Of a stretch of DNA of 64,000 bases, positions 1-12,000 are shown in pieces. Source of the stretch: Lutraria lutraria. Lineage: Eukaryota > Mollusca > Bivalvia > Venerida > Mactridae. Under the pieces are notes generated by a model. The model was given only the letters and a program-made list of their open reading frames with translations. It was not told where the DNA came from and made no database searches. Both the position numbers and the translations under genes were made by a program. The stretch spans positions 5,538,414 through 5,602,413 of the forward strand of contig OZ026835.1 in assembly GCA_964023205.1 (NCBI GenBank). The letters run 5' to 3'. Within the stretch, counting starts at the first letter, position 1, and the number at the start of each line of letters is the position of its first letter.

Positions 1-846
1 CATGGAAAAAAATAAGTTTCGACAATACTTTCAGTACTTTGATATATATAAGTCTGCGGCGGGTAAAATCATGCTGTTGTTGCACACACTGAGTCGGCGG
101 GAATGGTGAATCTTTGTAACTGATAATAATTGTTATCCATGTCACTGGATGGTCGACTTACATTTTGACTCCATATGTTCATATTTTTACGGATTGTCAA
201 GGACACGGCAGTATCTTTAAATGGCTCAAGTAGGCTTCCGTATACAATAAAAATAAATAATGATAATGCCACTTAAACATTTAGTTATCAAATAAAGTCA
301 AGGCAAATACGATTAAATATGTAACGCATTTTACATTCTAGCACAAATAATGTCAAGGTGGTTATCCCGACTTAAATAAAACAACTATGTACAACAAAGG
401 TCATTTTATAGTGTTCAGACGTTCTTACATTTTTTTCCTTTTCAGCTTAAAAACTGCATAGCTTCCAAATTATGCCTTCTAATTTGACTGACCATATGTG
501 CTGATATTCGCCACAGATCAATAGATATAAAGCCGCCATACCGTGGTAACACTGTTATTCGCACAGTGCGTTTTTTTTACTTTGTACGTATTTCGTGCAA
601 TGATAAAATGCGTAAATTAACACTGGCGCTAACATCCGCGAGCTTTCGTAATGTTAAGAAGTTTTCACTAAAATGAAAGATGTCCGAATTTAAGAAAGCG
701 CGAATATGTCTTTTTCTGCATTAGCGAAAATAAGTGATTCTAAGTGATACTATTCCTATCTAGGTGTTTATACGCAGGTTTTGCAGCACAAAGTGCAAAA
801 TTTAGTCATGTATGTTTGATAACATGATAATCTCGATCTCTTACAG
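1..846. other. Intron or 5' flank of BHMT-like copy A
   Basis: No coding exon is visible here. The acceptor of the first visible exon of copy A lies at 845-846 (ttacag), so this stretch is most simply the end of a long intron whose upstream exons (the start codon exon and the exon with the EGYxWE motif in the other copies) lie left of the window. I see no other gene and no clear repeat. Confidence 0.6.
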
Positions 847-3800
847 TATTATGGACACAGAGAAAAATTGCGTTCCATCGGACGTGAAGATGACCTTGAA
901 CATCTTAACAAGACAGCCATTAAGATTGCGCGGGAAGTTGCAGACGACACTAATACTCTGATGGCGGGAAATATTTGTGTTACCGGCGTTTATTCTGCGG
1001 ACCACACGGAGACGCATGAAGTTACTAGACAAATGTTCATTGTAAGAAATACATGTTGTTTGTCACATGGGTTCACCAAGATATATATTTGATGATTATT
1101 TAAGTAAGGCTACATATATGCAGCATTTCTAAGATTCTATTAAAAGGCCTTATGTCCTTGTTTCCTAAAAGCGTGAATGGCTAGGTGGATCGGTGGATCG
1201 AGTGGTAACGCGCTGGATTTCCAATATCACAAGGTCTCCGGTTCAAATCTCGACTCCTCCTTCCGAGATTTCAGAGACGCCTTATCATTGTCATCATCCT
1301 AACTATCGAGCCCTGTACATTGTTTAGAAATCAGAGGAAAACGGATGAGGTGTGTATCCGGTACTTTACACTGGGCATGATAAAGTAGAAACATCTGATC
1401 TATATAGGAGTAGGGATGTAAATGCCAGGTTCGCCTGTATCTTCTCTCTCCTCGACCAGCTCTATGGAATGGACCGTTAAACTGCAGAATCTGATATAAA
1501 TATAAAGGTGACTGACAAAACATAAAACTGAATGTCCGCAATGATGGCATTTTGCAAAGAAAAAGTATGCAATAAAACCTTTTGTTACTTTTACCAAATA
1601 TAGGAACAGGTGCAATGGGCCGTGGAAGGTGGGTGTGATTTCATGATTGCAGAAACATTCGGATATCTTGGTGAAGCTTTACTAGCGCTAGATGTCATAA
1701 AGGAATATGGAAAAGGTAAACATTTCTACGTAAACGTTTGCCTACCTAAAATAGTATTCTTACATCTTTTGCCAGTTAAAAAACGAACGTACAATTTATT
1801 TGCCAGTTTATTATACACAAAACGTTCGTGAATAAAATTTAGGTCTGTTGACATACGATTAAACATTGTTACATAAACCCCTTCTGATCCACAATATAAA
1901 TCCATGTTTTCATTCAAATCCAATTGGTTATTAGATGTGATCGACCTTTATCAAATGTGTCACAATACCTTTAGTTTGTTTTTATAAATCGAATTTATAA
2001 ATTCTATAAAGACTAAAAAGTTCAAAAATGCTTGCGTCATCATAAAAAGAAAGCAACTATTTTAATACATGTATATTATAGTAATGGTGATAAAATACAC
2101 GGTTTTCTGTGACAGTTTACTGTGTTATCTTAGTTCAATTAAGTTTAAGTAAACATACTTTTGGGGTCAAGTGTTTATTTCCTCGTAGAAAGAATGTTAT
2201 TTTCGCGTGACTTTATAGCGGTAAATACATGTACTAGATAGGTCAAAATTGGTGACACGGTGTTGTTTAGCATACCCTCGGTTGCACCTAAGAAAACAGC
2301 GATGCTCACAGACATTATTAGACCTATGGTACAATCATTCAATGTCATATTGATTAATAAACTAATGAATAACTTCATCCTTTTTCATGATCAATACGTT
2401 TTTATATCCGCATCTTTGCTATTTCGTCGCCCTAGTGGAGTGATGCTCTAACTACCATTTTCTAAATTTTAAAAAATCACTCCCAAAGATTTACAAGCTT
2501 ATATTTTGCTTAGGGATGGAGCAAAACGTTAGGTTGGATCTTCGTCCACGACGTCATAATTGATATTTTCTTGTCACGAAAGTGTAGAGCAAGGCGAGAC
2601 GAACAGGGTGATATAAAATCTCATTTCTGAAAATAAAGAACACTATAAGAATCAGGCGACGATGTGTAATCATGTACGGTAAACTCTAAATATTAAGACC
2701 TCCTGAGTATTAAAATGGTATCTTTATCAAGCTAAAAAAATGAAAAATGTTGAAAACGGTACTGAAAACAAAGACTCGTTATAATGGGATGGTCGTACTG
2801 TTGAAGAGGTCGCTCAATAAGGTTTTGCAGATAGTTGATACAATTACATCGCTTTATAAATTAGAATCTTAGAAGTCGTTAGTCGTGCTCGCCCGTATGT
2901 TGCTAGTGTAAACAAATTCAATATTTGTACGTAATAGTGTTCGTACAACGAGAATAATTATGCTGTCGCATCGTGACAAGTTAATTAGGTTCATGGAAGT
3001 GAGTTTTCAAACTTTGTATCTATTTTGGAAACCCTAATTAATTTACTTGACAGTTGAACTAACTATGAGGTAATTCAGTTGGCCAGATCTTATGATCATA
3101 CATTGGCATTAACATATTGTTGAATGATATGCGTACAGGTGATGTGGGAGTAAATGTCGACGATGAGAAATGATTATCTAGCTAAACTGCAGATAAATTG
3201 TCATTAACTGCATTTACGATTGTCCATATCCCATTTGTGTAATATACAAACAGCAGTTAGCAATCTATCATCTACATAATACCACTCATGTTTGTCTTTA
3301 AAGAAATGTTGAGCGAAGAAAACAAAGAAAATATTTTCTAGATTGTCTTTAGAGACACAATTGAGGTTAAAGTTTTAAACTCAATTAAGAACGGTGAGGA
3401 ACCAGAAGCACTATGATACCATTACTGACCTGCCACTATACAGCAATGTATAATATGACACAACTGTATTACAAACAGGTATGCCAGCTGTAATTACATT
3501 GACTGCATTTTACCCGGATGTGACTTTAGACAAGGTGAGGTTTCCCGAAGCCTGTCGGAAGCTGGAGCTGGCTGGAGCTGCCGTTGTTGGTTTAAATTGT
3601 ACGAGAGGGCCCCAAACAATGCTACCATTGCTTAAAGAAATACGGAAAGTTTGTAAGGTATAATAATAAAACTTCTCTGTCCAAAGCAATGGATATGCTC
3701 ATTTTTTAAATGTGTTACTGCCTCAATTAAATATCATGGCATTATACGCAAAGAAGAATAGCATTCCTTATGTAGTTTAATACTGATACAAAAAGCACGA

Positions 3801-5205
3801 CACCCACCAGTTAACAGAAATAATCCGGCGACCCGGATTCTCGGTCGCGGCAGGTCAAAGGCTTCTATGAAAACCTGCCATAAATGTCGTTTTTCCTCCA
3901 TATATGAATGGGTTGCCGGCACGATACCTGTCGAACGTTAAGTTAGTGCTGATGAAGTAACGATGATAAACGGCGCGCTAAACTTACTGAAACTGGTAGC
4001 AATATGTAGATTAGTCTGATATACGAGATACATGACATTGTGTAAATATATTTACGGTTTTTTATGTGAAAAGTTATTGAACAAAACCATAAAGATGTTA
4101 GTGAAGGCACGTGGCGTGTAGGATGGTATTTATTTCACAAAACATCAGTAGAGATGTAATAAGTGTATGCATCCTTCATTTACAGGGCCCCATTGCTGCA
4201 TTACCTGTTCCTATGAATACAACTGATGAAAGTAAGACGATGTATTCCTTGAAAGATCCGAAATCTGGTAATTGAGATTTTGTTTTAAGTAACACATATA
4301 AGAAATTAAACGTCTGTATCAAATAGTACATCAGTCTGAAATAGATTATTTGAAACCATGGATTACCCGAATGAATTATTATGATAATAAGTGTGTCTTT
4401 CAAAACATTTCAGCATAATAATATTTTATTTTTTTATTATGCATGTCGATAATTCTTTAGCCGCATGTTTGTTTTCGATGACGAAATAAATCCAATATGT
4501 TTATATGTTTTGGGATATTTGGTCTTATCCATAAACGACATTGACGGTCTGATCTTGGAATTTGCTTGGTTTGTGCTACCGCCCTGTTTCGACTTCTAAT
4601 GCATACAATGCCAAATGTAATTTATATAAAACATTTCTGAGTGAAGGATTTTTATGATATCTTAATATTGTTTTGAAGCAAATTCGGAGAATAAAACATG
4701 AGAGCTTACTATTGTTAAACTGTTACTTTCTCTTTTCTAGTCTTGTACACTTTGATGATTCATATCAACAATCATTGCAAATGTACAGTATATCATTATA
4801 CATGCACTTAATGTTGTTAATGGTAGTGGCGTTACAATTGTTAATGCTGATATTGTTGATTTATTTCATTTAGGTGAGCTTCTCTATCCGTCAAATATCA
4901 ACAGTTTTATCAGTAACAGAAAGGAAGTGCGAGCATTCGCTGAAGAGGCTAAAGCTATTGGTGTGCAATATATAGGACTGTGCTGCGGAAACGCTGCCAA
5001 TCTGACACGTGAAATAGCTGATGTTTATGGCAAGGAACCCCCATCTATGAAATACGCCGTGGATATGACACAGAACATCATGGTCGGTGAAGCTGGTGAG
5101 GCAATTAGCAAAGAAGGAGCAATGGTGAAGAAATATTCACTAGGTCAGTTCACGAAAGAGGAATTGAATGATTTGTACAAGGAAGCAGAGACAGTTTCAG
5201 TCTGA
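847..5205 (+). CDS. BHMT-like homocysteine S-methyltransferase, copy A (5' partial)
   Basis: Cytosolic enzyme of the homocysteine S-methyltransferase family, expected to transfer a methyl group to homocysteine to give methionine. Visible coding exons are 847-1041, 1604-1715, 3479-3657, 4186-4267 and 4874-5205 (stop at 5203-5205). Together they give 900 nt, or 299 residues and a stop, with all phases closing (0, 1, 0, 1). The first two exons found in copies B and C are missing because the gene runs off the left edge. The exons show the helix motif REDDLE, the substrate-pocket Glu in IAETF, and the zinc ligands in GLNC and GLCCG. The exon before GLCCG lacks the CxxC pair seen in the other copies: the segment reads [16 protein letters not shown]. 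The C-terminus is the longest of the array. Intron 2 is about 1.8 kb. Assignment to the family is firm; whether betaine is the donor is not shown. Confidence 0.93.
1183..1530 (+). repeat. tRNA-derived SINE
   Basis: In an intron of copy A. The head resembles a tRNA gene with an A-box-like stretch (gatcgagtggtaacgcgctgg) near 1197-1217 and a B-box-like ggttcaaatctcg near 1240-1252, but it does not fold as a complete tRNA. The tail near 1410-1480 (tagggatgtaaatgcc to aatggaccgttaaa) also occurs near 9958-10045. End points are approximate. Confidence 0.6.
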
Positions 5206-5437
5206 ATACGGGTATATGCAATACTTGCATGTATAAACAAATTATATTCCTTTGTATATACATGTACTCAAATTGTGCTTACAACGAGTAATCTCTCATA
5301 GCCAGAAATTTGCCAAAATGGCCATGGCTGTTGCTGGTGCAATGTTGAAAAGAGACATTCCCTTTTCACTTTTTTTAATTATTATGCATTTAGCTTATTG
5401 TATATGTACATCAATTGTAATATGTGTGCTTTCTATG

Positions 5438-5443
5438 AATAAA
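5438..5443 (+). terminator. Poly(A) signal AATAAA, copy A
   Basis: First AATAAA after the stop of copy A, about 233 bases downstream, implying a 3' UTR of roughly 250 bases. No competing signal lies between. Confidence 0.6.
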
Positions 5444-5769
5444 ACATTGTCATTTCAATTATTATTGTTGAAAATACACAATATAAGAACATGCTGAAAA
5501 GTGTTACTTTACTGTAACGTGGGCGACTCAATACAAAATCTCTCCGATCATAAAAAACTTGACATTTTGGTCAGTTATTTACTCAAGCAATTTGTTTTAG
5601 TACCGATACTAGCATTTAACTTTTTAAAAAATATCAGTTTGGCCCAGGTAGAATAAGATTTAATTAACAAGAAGCAAACAACACTCGATAATTGCACTGT
5701 CTGCACGAATTAAATGCCACAAACAGGACTCTGACATCTGTGAGAGTCGAGTCGCGTGTTTTAAACATA

Positions 5770-5968
5770 CTGTAAAATCATTCATTTTCGTTGGGGATTA
5801 CATTTCGTGGATTTCGTGGGTCGGCTCATCCACGAAATCAAATCCCAGCGAATTTAAATTCAGACATAATGCATTTCCTCTCAGAAATCAAAATCCACGA
5901 AAAAGCCATTTTAGTAAAAACCACGAAAATTGAGCCCAACGAAAATAAATGAAAATACATGTACAGTT
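5770..5968. repeat. Foldback MITE with TTCGTTGGG-type ends
   Basis: Left arm has attcattttcgttggggatt; right arm has cccaacgaaaataaatgaa, its imperfect reverse complement. Both outer edges carry actgta/tacagt. Internal TTCGTGGATTTCGTGG and its reverse complement add more palindromes. About 200 bp and no coding capacity, so a non-autonomous inverted-repeat element. Confidence 0.6.
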
Positions 5969-6246
5969 ATTATGGATCTTTTACTAGACGAGGCATTTTC
6001 ACTGAGGATACCCATCAATTTTCATAGTCATCGATCGCTGTTTTACTAAAAAGGCAAAATCGTTTAAGGTGCGATAGTTGATAGTTTAAGTTGAGATAAC
6101 CTGATGATATGAACTCTTGCAAGTTAACTGACCGCTCCACAAAATTACTGAACATTAACAGATTAATGAGCGCTTGAGTAACACACACTCAAACGTAATA
6201 TCATTAACCTAAATAGTGATTTTGATTAACTATCTGGTATATCATG

Positions 6247-6491
6247 GAGACCCGTCTCCGTAGTCGAATGGTTAAAGTCGCTGACTTCAATCACTGTAAC
6301 CTCTCACTGGTGGAGGCTCGTGGCTTCGAGCCCAGCTACCAACCATAACTCTTTAAGTAAAAAAGTAGAAAGTTGCTTACTGAGGATGGGAGTCTATTGC
6401 TGGTTCTTCCCAGGAGTGATGATTAGGTGAACTGTCCGCCTAATATGACTCTGACTGTTGAAAAGGGGCGTAAAACTCAAACAAGCAAATA
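6247..6491 (+). repeat. tRNA-derived SINE, family 1 copy
   Basis: Head: A-box-like gtagtcgaatggttaaagtc and B-box-like ggcttcgagcccag. Body: ggttcttcccaggagtgatg. Tail: ggggcgtaaaactcaaacaa. The same head, body and tail occur inverted at about 17648-17884, and a truncated copy lies at 53838-54029. Recurrence of all parts in order defines the family. Confidence 0.75.
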
Positions 6492-6630
6492 TCTTGATGT
6501 GTTGTATTTGCATACATTAACAAACATCACAAGAACACACACTAGTATATAAAAGAATACCTCTGACTCAGCACAAATACTACGATGTAGAGATGGTTTG
6601 AATTAAATTGGAACGTAGTTGCAATCGTGA

Positions 6631-6698
6631 TATGTGTTCTAGAACGTAATCGCAAAATGTGTTCTAGAACGTAATCGCGAAATGTGTTCTAGAATGTA
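6631..6698. repeat. 25-bp tandem repeat carrying TTCTAGAA
   Basis: Nearly three copies of a 25-bp unit (atgtgttctagaacgtaatc plus a short variable end). Each contains TTCTAGAA, at 6637-6644, 6662-6669 and 6687-6694, exactly 25 bases apart. A degenerate partial unit precedes it. Confidence 0.85.
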
Positions 6699-7084
6699 GC
6701 ATGATTTTTTAACAGTCATTGTTTTAAGTCTATTTACGATAAACATTGTATTTTTTTTAATGAATGTATGCGATTGCATTCTAGTAGTTTGTGCCGCCTT
6801 CAGAGATACGTGATTTTTTTATATAGTGATACACGTTTATTATTATATATATGTATAGAGTCTATGCTAAAAATAAAAATACATGTGTAAAGAATTAACA
6901 CATGCACTTATGAGATATTTTATGAAACCAAATTAACAAGCCAACATTAATTGATCATTCGCATGAGATCTCGTGGCTTATTTTCTAATATCTCCTTTAT
7001 CTATATCTACCAAACTATTCGATCCATTGTATATACATAGTAGATACATCTCAGTCCCAACGTTGTTATCAATAATGATCCAGT

Positions 7085-7290
7085 AATACTGCAGCAGCAG
7101 AAGTTCATGTTATGATTCTGCTGATAATGTTGTTGCTGCTACTGATGTTGATGATAGTGACGGTACTACTAATGATGTTTGTAATATTCCTAATGCTGAT
7201 TCTGATGCTGCTGGTGTTCCCGCTGCTGCTGCTGCTGTTGCTGCTATTGCTGCTGGTGTATGATGTGGACGTCGCAGTTATGCTACTGCT
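7085..7290. repeat. Degenerate trinucleotide-rich microsatellite
   Basis: Run of imperfect ctg/gat/gct/tgt triplets, densest at 7200-7255. Both strands give long open but low-complexity frames (Leu/Met or Ser/Asn/Ile). No splice or homology support for coding. Confidence 0.7.
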
Positions 7291-8165
7291 GCAAATAGTT
7301 ATTGATTTGTCCTGTTTTTCAATATGCACGCATCAGCTGTTGGCGTTTCTTTGCTCTGAAATTTTTTTGTTGTCTAGTAATGAACAAATGATCAATATAT
7401 TTGTGTTAATTATGTTACTACGAGCATACACATGACATTAAACTAACATGGCTTACATTCATGTATGAAAACAAAGAAAATAAATTAAGTGTGTACTGGT
7501 TTGTAAACAACTGAAAATATTCGAATATCCACATAATCAACTAAACCGCATAGTCATTGACATACAGGTTTTCATTGATACTAATTCAGTGAAGATCTAT
7601 TTATCTCGTATATAAATAGATCTAGTATTATTGAGCGTTATGTAAGATTACACTATTGAAACATTCTTCATTCCAAAGGTTTAGATATGATATGTAAAGT
7701 TTGTAAACTAAAGGTCAATGCCCCTATGACTCTAACTCATGATGTCACTGTTTGTTATCATACATTGACAGACAGATAACGAAATAGAACAGTTTCCAAC
7801 ACAGATTTGACTTGACTCACTAGCTGTATCTGTACTCGTATATAGGTGCTTAAAGAAAATACCCCCCCCCCCCCCAACGCTATTTTATACACCTTTATGG
7901 CTTATGGTTCCTTGTGGAGCAATATATACTGTCATAAAACAGAGTAATATGATTCATAGAATGTTTCCTAAAAAATATCAATAAGAAAATAGCTACTGTA
8001 GAAGTTATGTAGAAGTTATTCATTAATTATATCCAGGTGTTTGGCATTCGCTCGTCTTCGCTATCACGTGATCAAACTTGTAATTAGTGCACACACGAGT
8101 ATAACAAAAACATGTGCATTTCCTATTGTAGGTCAGAGTGATTAACTCAACAACTCACATCACAA

Positions 8166-8315
8166 TCAGAGGCAGATCCAGGAGTTCAGGTTGTGGGGTA
8201 ATATTTAAGAAAGTAGGTAGCGAGGGGTGCGGGGACCGTTATATTTCATTTTTACCTATGGTCGGGGACTTTTATAGGGCGCGAGTTGGGTGCATCCCCC
8301 CTTGAATCCGCTTTT
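8166..8315. repeat. Decayed inverted-repeat element
   Basis: Left end agaggcagatccaggag and right end ccccttgaatccgcttt are imperfect reverse complements, with G-rich and C-rich stretches just inside. About 150 bp, no gene. Consistent with a worn MITE. Confidence 0.4.
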
Positions 8316-8851
8316 GTATTCTATAGTTTTATTTATTATCTTACATAAGGATAGAGTAGAAATCCTGTCAGGATTTACAGACCTTAACCTTGAACACTTA
8401 CAACTAGGCCTATATAGTGACCTGCTCAACAAGATATCTAATTTGGACAATTACCAGATGACCAACCAAACTACTCAGAGATCACATTACGCTACAGCGT
8501 GTACACCCAACCCACCTCCGCGGCCAGAAACAATGTACCATATATATTGAACAGTGGGCAATAATCTTTGTTAAGGTGTTCCAAAGAATAAAAAAAATTG
8601 CTTGTTCTAATTGTCGACGCATTTGCCTTTTACTCAAAGGTGACAAATAATTTATATAGATCACATTACATGACGAACGATGACGAAGTGTTAAAGTGTT
8701 TACCGAAACTTCATACACGTGTATAATCTCTGCTTTAGTTGCAAATTCGCAAATAGGACACTTGATAAATTTGACTGGCCTACATACTGTTAAACGTGTA
8801 AACATCCGGACGTGGACTCCCCCCCCCCCCCCCCCCCCCATAGTTTGTGGG

Positions 8852-8866
8852 TATATATATATTTAA
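8852..8866 (+). promoter_or_regulatory. TATA-like element upstream of copy B
   Basis: Sequence tatatatatatttaag lies about 150 bases before the proposed start codon of copy B at 9015. It sits just after a 20-base poly-C run. Position suits a core promoter with a short 5' UTR, but AT-rich sequence of this kind is common here. Confidence 0.35.
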
Positions 8867-9014
8867 GACAGACTACTACATAACAAGTTGTTGTTATCAT
8901 TGAGTAAATGCGTAGCGTACAGAACGTTTTCAATTAGAGATATACACAATCGAACATTAGGTGGGTGATCTGCGACTTTCTCTGTTCACTACTTGAAAGA
9001 AAGGACTACACAAC

Positions 9015-12000
9015 ATGAGCTCGAAAGGTAGCATTTTTTATTTTTTATTATTTTGTAGCAGTTGTTTTAATCGAAATATCTTTTTATATTTTTTTTTATT
9101 TTTAACATATTTCATTAACATACCATTTTTAGCCCACTTTTCTGTATCTTACATTGTTTAACTTTTCAGCTCAGTTAAACTTTTATATTAGAACTATGCC
9201 AATTTGGTTCTTTTAAAATTTATAATGCGAAAATAATTATAATAATTATTGTATTATAGTATTGTCGATTGAGAAGCAGTTGGGTGTGTGTATACGGAAA
9301 ATAATTCTGGATGCGTTTTTTTTTATTTGATCAGCCAAATCTTTACATTGAGCCGAAGTTCTGATCGTTCGAATTTGATTTTAAGCAATGTACGACTGGA
9401 ATAATTGAACACGCTTTGTTGCGATGAAAAAACTTAAATAATCGATTTCTTTGTTTACATCAAAAGTACGTATTGTAAAACATAAGAATTAATTAAATTA
9501 ATTGTCTTCTCAAAATAATCTTTTTTTTTTAAATTAAGACATTTAGAAATTAGACTTAGTGTAGATGTCGGGTTAACCAGTCCGTTTGTTTTATCTGTTG
9601 ATCTTTGTAGAGTCACTCAAAATTTATTAGAACGACCCTGATCTTTGTTAACATTCGGCAAATGAATGCAGCCTAGATATTTTAGTTCAATGTCAATGAC
9701 CTTTAAAAAGTGAAATATCTATATAAAGAAGTCAGACCAGCTCGTAAAAAATGCGACTGATGATATGGCAATTGGCTGCAACGCGTATGTATGGCTTTTG
9801 TTACTAAAAGGACCACGTGACACATACTAATTAAAGGTATTGTAAATAAAGCAGTTTAGTTCAACTTTATCTAAAAAAATCACTGAGAAAAGATGAAAGC
9901 GTGTATCAGAGCTTCAAACAGGGTAGGATAAGGAACCAGGAAAACTATTCGAACAGTGTAGGGATATAAGTGCCCGGTTCTCCCACACTTCCCCTTTTTC
10001 TATGGTGGCTATGAAATGACCATACCGGTCGAATGGACCGTTAAAGTCCCATTAGCTTTTTGTTATAAAAAATTATGCAAAAACAAGCAATTGCTAATAT
10101 CATCCCAAGATAATAATTACCGACGAAACGAGCCCTTTTTCTTCGAAAAACACTAATTTCGCTGTGATTATTGCTTTTGTAAACTGGAAATATATATAGC
10201 GCGTGACGTCACTTTATGACGTATGAATAACATGACTGCCGGGTCTATGAATAAATACGATAGTGGTTTTGGAAACATTTTTTCTTGGTATGAAGTATGC
10301 ACGAGAGGAAAACACACCGGATAGGACAAACAGAAACTAAAACGACCGATAAATTTATATGCTAATGGGACTTTAACTTTCAGATGAATGAATAATTAGA
10401 TAGATAATTATACTGTTCTTTCAGAATGAATTTTGTAAAACGCCGAATCTTTATACGTTGATCTAACCGACACAAACCGACCAGAGCGGACTGGTTTAAA
10501 CCGGATTCGTTCAGTTCGATGCGACCCATTTAGATTTAGCTTCGAATGCTGATATGAAAGTGAAAGGCTATGAGCGGTACTGTACCGGATTGTACTGGTT
10601 CACAGGTTAAAAACTAGTTGAAAACAATAAACAGAACAGTCACGATGTTGATCTTATCGTGACAATAATTAGTGTTCTATCGTTTATTTATACCTCATTT
10701 AATAGGATGAAAACTTATCACTATATCACTTGATTGTTTGCCGCATTTTCATTTTATTGTACGTTTTTTATGTTTATACCTTCAGATTATTTATCCATTT
10801 TATCCATATAAGTGGGGTGTATTGTTAACATCGTCTATAGCTTCTACTTTTAGTACAGTAAACCAGGTTTATGCACTATTTAAATACAACGAACACTTCA
10901 TCACAACGACCATTATTTTCATCATTTCGTCTTTTCGTCAAATCGGTACTGCACACATCCGTATTAATAGTGTTCCTCAATGCCTATATACGTTTTTGTT
11001 TATATTAAGGTTTAAATGTGTCCTAGACTAAACATACTGGATTTCTCCTATTATCTTCAAATCTTATTGATATCGATAGCATACACACCCTGATAATATG
11101 TATACACACCGAAGGTAATGTTGTATAACATTTAATCTTGACACCAAATATAGAATTTGACCGTATGATAAATTATGTTCAGTAGAAAAAGATAAAATCT
11201 GTTAAAATAATCAAAGTACTGAAAATACTCAAAGGACATTGAACTTACAGGCTTGTACTGCAACATAGAACGGGAACAAGTTTAGCATGACGAATATTGA
11301 AAATCGTAGTACTTTGGTCCGCATCAAAATTCATGCGCTATTTTCTTTTTTATCCAAATAAGGATTGTTGGAGAAGTTAAAGGATGGTGGTACCGTTCTG
11401 ATTGGTGAGGGGTACATGTGGGAGTTTGAGCGTCGTGGCTATCTGACAAGTGGTGGATTTGTGCCAGAAGTTGTGCTTGAACACCCGGAAATGGTTCGAG
11501 CTATGCACCAAGAGTACGTGCATGCCGGAAGTGACGTTGTTGAAGCATTTACAGTAAGTGTTGTTTATTGTGTTACACAGAGAAGTCGCTGTTCAGGTAA
11601 ATTCTCAAAATCTTGCACAAAAGAGATACAATAGCTGAGATAAAGTTGCAAAGTAAAAATGATGACACAATTGTTTTTAGATTTTGTGTTATTAACTGTA
11701 CAATGCATTTAAATAAAATTTGATAAATGCATAGTTGATATAATTATGCAACATGTAGTCAAGATGTTGATATCTACATGAATATAATATATTCGTAACC
11801 CAGCATAACCTAATTTTACTTGCAACATAATCAATATAACCATGGATTAAGAAAATCAACTAACGCATTATCATGCAATGAACACATCCGACTTTTACAA
11901 AGTTGTCCATCCGACAGTAGCCTAGCCATCACAGACCGGAGGAGAAAAGCTTATTATCAGCGGTGAATGTAGTCTACAAATACAAATATGTTTTACTCGT

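Larger units (their letters stand above)
5206..9014. other. Intergenic region between BHMT-like copies A and B
   Basis: The 3' UTR of copy A, then about 3.5 kb without a convincing gene. It contains a foldback MITE (5770-5968), a SINE (6247-6491), a 25-bp tandem repeat (6631-6698), a low-complexity trinucleotide-like stretch (about 7085-7290), two poly-C runs (7862-7876 and 8820-8839), a decayed inverted-repeat element (8166-8315) and the likely promoter of copy B. The reading frame over the CTG-like stretch is Leu/Met-rich low complexity and looks like chance. Confidence 0.7.

Noticed and set aside
1183..1262. Functional tRNA gene
   Set aside because: Promoter boxes are tRNA-like but the stems do not pair as a complete cloverleaf; better explained as a SINE head.
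5252..5497. 81-codon frame after copy A
   Set aside because: Lies in the 3' UTR and across the poly(A) signal of copy A; no support for coding.
7112..7435. 107-codon Leu/Met-rich frame and its minus-strand Ser/Asn/Ile counterpart
   Set aside because: Both are translations of a degenerate triplet microsatellite and show no gene structure.
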